Positions 5,701 through 7,285 of a stretch of 7,285 nt of DNA are shown piece by piece. The stretch lies in contig WVWW01000102.1 of the NCBI GenBank assembly GCA_011773795.1, positions 643-7,927 of the forward strand, in the 5' to 3' direction. A program made the position numbers and the translations under genes. The stretch is from Acidobacteriota bacterium. Its GTDB lineage: Bacteria; Acidobacteriota; Polarisedimenticolia; Polarisedimenticolales; Polarisedimenticolaceae. The notes beneath the pieces are model-generated. The model was not told the origin of the DNA and searched no databases. It worked only from the letters and a program-made list of their open reading frames with translations. Position 1 is the stretch's first letter. Each line of letters begins with the position of its first letter.

Positions 5701-7285
5701 GCCTCGGTCGACCGACCGCAGCCGTCGCGTTGGTTCTGGTCCTCGCCGCCTGCGCGGAGTCCCGGCCCGAGCCCAGCGAGCCGCACCCGGCGCCGCACTT
5801 CGTGGACATCGCCTCCGCCGCGGGGCTCGACGTCGTCCAGGTGGCCGGCGGCGCGAATGCCGACTACATCATCGACTCGCTGGGGACCGGCGGCGCCTGG
5901 CTGGACTACGACGGCGACGGCGATCCCGATCTGTACCTCGTCCAGGGCGCCACGAAGGACGCACCCGAGGGACCGCCCGACCGGTTGTACCGGAATGACG
6001 GCGATGACGACGGGAACGGCGTGCCGGAATTCGAGGACGTGACCTCGGCGGCAGGGCTCGGCGACCGGAACTGGGGCGTCGGAGTCGCCGTCGCGGACTA
6101 CGACAACGATGGCGACCCCGATCTCTACGTGACGAACTGGGGTCCCAACCGGCTGTACCGCAACGACGGCGACGGGTCGTTTACCGATGTCGCCGCCGGC
6201 GCGGGCGTGGGGGGTGCGGACTGGTCGACGTCGGCGGCGTGGACCGACGCCGACCTCGACGGCGACCTCGACCTGTACGTGACGAACTACGTCGATTTCG
6301 GCTTCGATCGCTACCCTGCACGCGGCGAACAGCCCGCGAACGCGGAGCCCTGTGTCTGGCGCGGCGTGGAGATCTTCTGCGGGCCGCGCAATCTCGAGCC
6401 TTCGCCCGACCGGTACTACCGAAACGACGGGGATCCGGACGGCGACGGTATCCCGGAGTTCGTCGAAGCGACCGAGGCCGCCGGCCTGGTGCCGCTCGAA
6501 CCGGCGTACGGGATCGCCGTACGGGTCCTGGATGCCGATGCGGACGGCGACGACGACATCTACGTGGCCAACGACTCGGTGCAAAACCTGCTGTTCGTCA
6601 ATCAAGGAGACGGATCGTTCGTCGAGGAGTCGATCCTCGCCGGCCTGGCCTACAGCGAGCGCGGTACCGAGCAGGCCGGCATGGGAATCGCCGTGGGCGA
6701 CTACGACGGCGACGGCCGGCTCGATCTGGCGGTGACCAACTTCTCGCACGACCACGACACGCTGTACCGCAACGACGGCGACCTACTTTTCACCGACGTC
6801 TCCTTCCCCTCGGGACTCGGGACCGCGTCGTACTTCACGCTCGGCTGGGGGATCGATTTTCTCGACCTCGACCTCGACGGCTGGCAGGACCTGTTCGTTT
6901 GTCACGGTCATGTGTACCCGCAGGTCGACGGGCGCGACACGGGCTCGACGTTCCGGCAAGTCAACGGTCTGTACCGCAACGCCGGGGACGGAACGCTGCT
7001 GAGCTTCGAGGGCGGTGGCGGGCCGGCGATGGCGATCGAGGAGGCCAGCCGGACGCTGCTGCCCGTCGATCTGGAAGGCGACGGTGATCTCGATCTGCTC
7101 GTGACGAACGTCAATGCCCCGCCCAACCTGTTGCGCAACGATGGCGCCCTCGGGAACTGGCTGTCGGTCAGGCTTCGCGGGACGCGCAGCAACGCCGACG
7201 GCATCGGCGCGCGCGTCGTGGCCACGGTCGGCACGGCGAGTCTGATGCGGGAGATCCGCCGCGAGGCCTCGTACGCCGGTTCGGT
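5697..7285 (+). CDS. CRTAC1-like FG-GAP/ASPIC-UnbV lipoprotein (runs off the right edge)
   Basis: From GTG 5697, with GAGAAGGA (5683-5690) 6 bases before it, 529 full residues are seen before the window ends. Residues 1-19 form a lipoprotein signal with LAAC (16-19), so the mature protein should be lipid-anchored through C19. Seven FG-GAP/VCBS-type calcium loops follow: YDGDGDPDLY (71), DYDNDGDPDLY (134), DADLDGDLDLY (184), DADADGDDDIY (279), DYDGDGRLDL (335), DLDLDGWQDLF (390) and DLEGDGDLDLL (458). Most are followed by LYRNDG-type segments. This is the pattern of an integrin-alpha-like beta-propeller. An excursion at about 197-245 holds C219 and C228 in the context EPCVWRGVEIFCGPRNL, a signature of this family. 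Residues 487 onward (NWLSVRLRGTRSNADGIGAR) begin the ASPIC/UnbV domain, whose end lies outside the window. The family binds calcium and is secreted, and is named after vertebrate cartilage acidic protein 1. Its bacterial role is not established. It is the third gene of the operon. Confidence 0.93.
   Translation, partial: MSLGRPTAAVALVLVLAACAESRPEPSEPHPAPHFVDIASAAGLDVVQVAGGANADYIIDSLGTGGAWLDYDGDGDPDLYLVQGATKDAPEGPPDRLYRNDGDDDGNGVPEFEDVTSAAGLGDRNWGVGVAVADYDNDGDPDLYVTNWGPNRLYRNDGDGSFTDVAAGAGVGGADWSTSAAWTDADLDGDLDLYVTNYVDFGFDRYPARGEQPANAEPCVWRGVEIFCGPRNLEPSPDRYYRNDGDPDGDGIPEFVEATEAAGLVPLEPAYGIAVRVLDADADGDDDIYVANDSVQNLLFVNQGDGSFVEESILAGLAYSERGTEQAGMGIAVGDYDGDGRLDLAVTNFSHDHDTLYRNDGDLLFTDVSFPSGLGTASYFTLGWGIDFLDLDLDGWQDLFVCHGHVYPQVDGRDTGSTFRQVNGLYRNAGDGTLLSFEGGGGPAMAIEEASRTLLPVDLEGDGDLDLLVTNVNAPPNLLRNDGALGNWLSVRLRGTRSNADGIGARVVATVGTASLMREIRREASYAGS
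6152..6782 (+). repeat. Exact 22-bp repeat pair inside the FG-GAP gene
   Basis: Bases 6152-6173 and 6761-6782 are identical over 22 positions, beginning GCTGTACCGCAACG. Both encode the LYRNDGD segment that follows a calcium loop, and a shorter relative (CTGTACCGCAACG) recurs near 6970. These are duplications of the propeller repeat unit kept similar at the DNA level, which could allow recombination between blades. They are part of the coding sequence and not a separate element. Confidence 0.7.

Noticed and set aside
5640..6755. Minus-strand open frame (371 codons) opposite the TPR end and the FG-GAP gene
   Set aside because: It reads as repeated Val/Ile/Arg stretches created by the antisense of DxDxDG codons. 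There is no ribosome-binding site, signal or domain that would make it real.
1..7285. Mobile element, CRISPR array, tRNA/rRNA or phage-defence system
   Set aside because: I found no transposase or integrase motifs, no terminal inverted repeats, no regularly spaced repeats and no RNA gene signatures. The repeats seen are coding duplications or short dyads.

Overview
The window is dense, GC-rich bacterial coding DNA. Seven protein genes fill almost all of it, and no gap exceeds about 100 bases. Nearly every product has an export signal: a TonB-dependent receptor, signal peptides and lipoboxes. This points to a diderm (Gram-negative-type) bacterium. A receptor with an N-terminal carboxypeptidase-regulatory-like domain, together with a TPR protein next to an FG-GAP/ASPIC-UnbV lipoprotein, is a combination typical of Acidobacteriota and some other environmental phyla. 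The phylum is an inference that I hold weakly. Start codons are often not ATG: GTG or TTG is the preferred reading for four of the seven genes.

Layout. (1) Bases 1-987, minus strand: the N-terminal 329 residues of a TonB-dependent outer-membrane receptor, which runs off the left edge. (2) Bases 1041-2586, plus strand: two tightly linked, unrecognised exported proteins. The first is a 188-residue barrel-like protein. The second is a 325-residue protein with a DKLAHFF motif. They are divergent from the receptor, with only about 53 bases between start codons, and an operator-like dyad lies inside the start of the receptor gene. (3) Bases 2597-4114, minus strand: a secreted M20-family dinuclear zinc peptidase, convergent with the previous pair. 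(4) Bases 4208-7285, plus strand: a three-gene operon with 4-base stop/start overlaps. It encodes a DUF1223 thioredoxin-fold protein, a TPR protein and a CRTAC1-like FG-GAP/ASPIC-UnbV lipoprotein, and the last gene runs off the right edge. A 93-base divergent promoter region separates (3) and (4).

Working picture, by inference. This is a cell-envelope and nutrient-handling locus: outer-membrane uptake, a peptidase acting on small peptides, and an exported redox/TPR/calcium-binding-propeller module. I see no mobile element, CRISPR array, tRNA, rRNA or defence system. The parts least explained by known biology are the uncharacterised pair at 1041-2586, the DUF1223-TPR-CRTAC1 operon, and two strong inverted repeats at 949-970 and 1096-1128.
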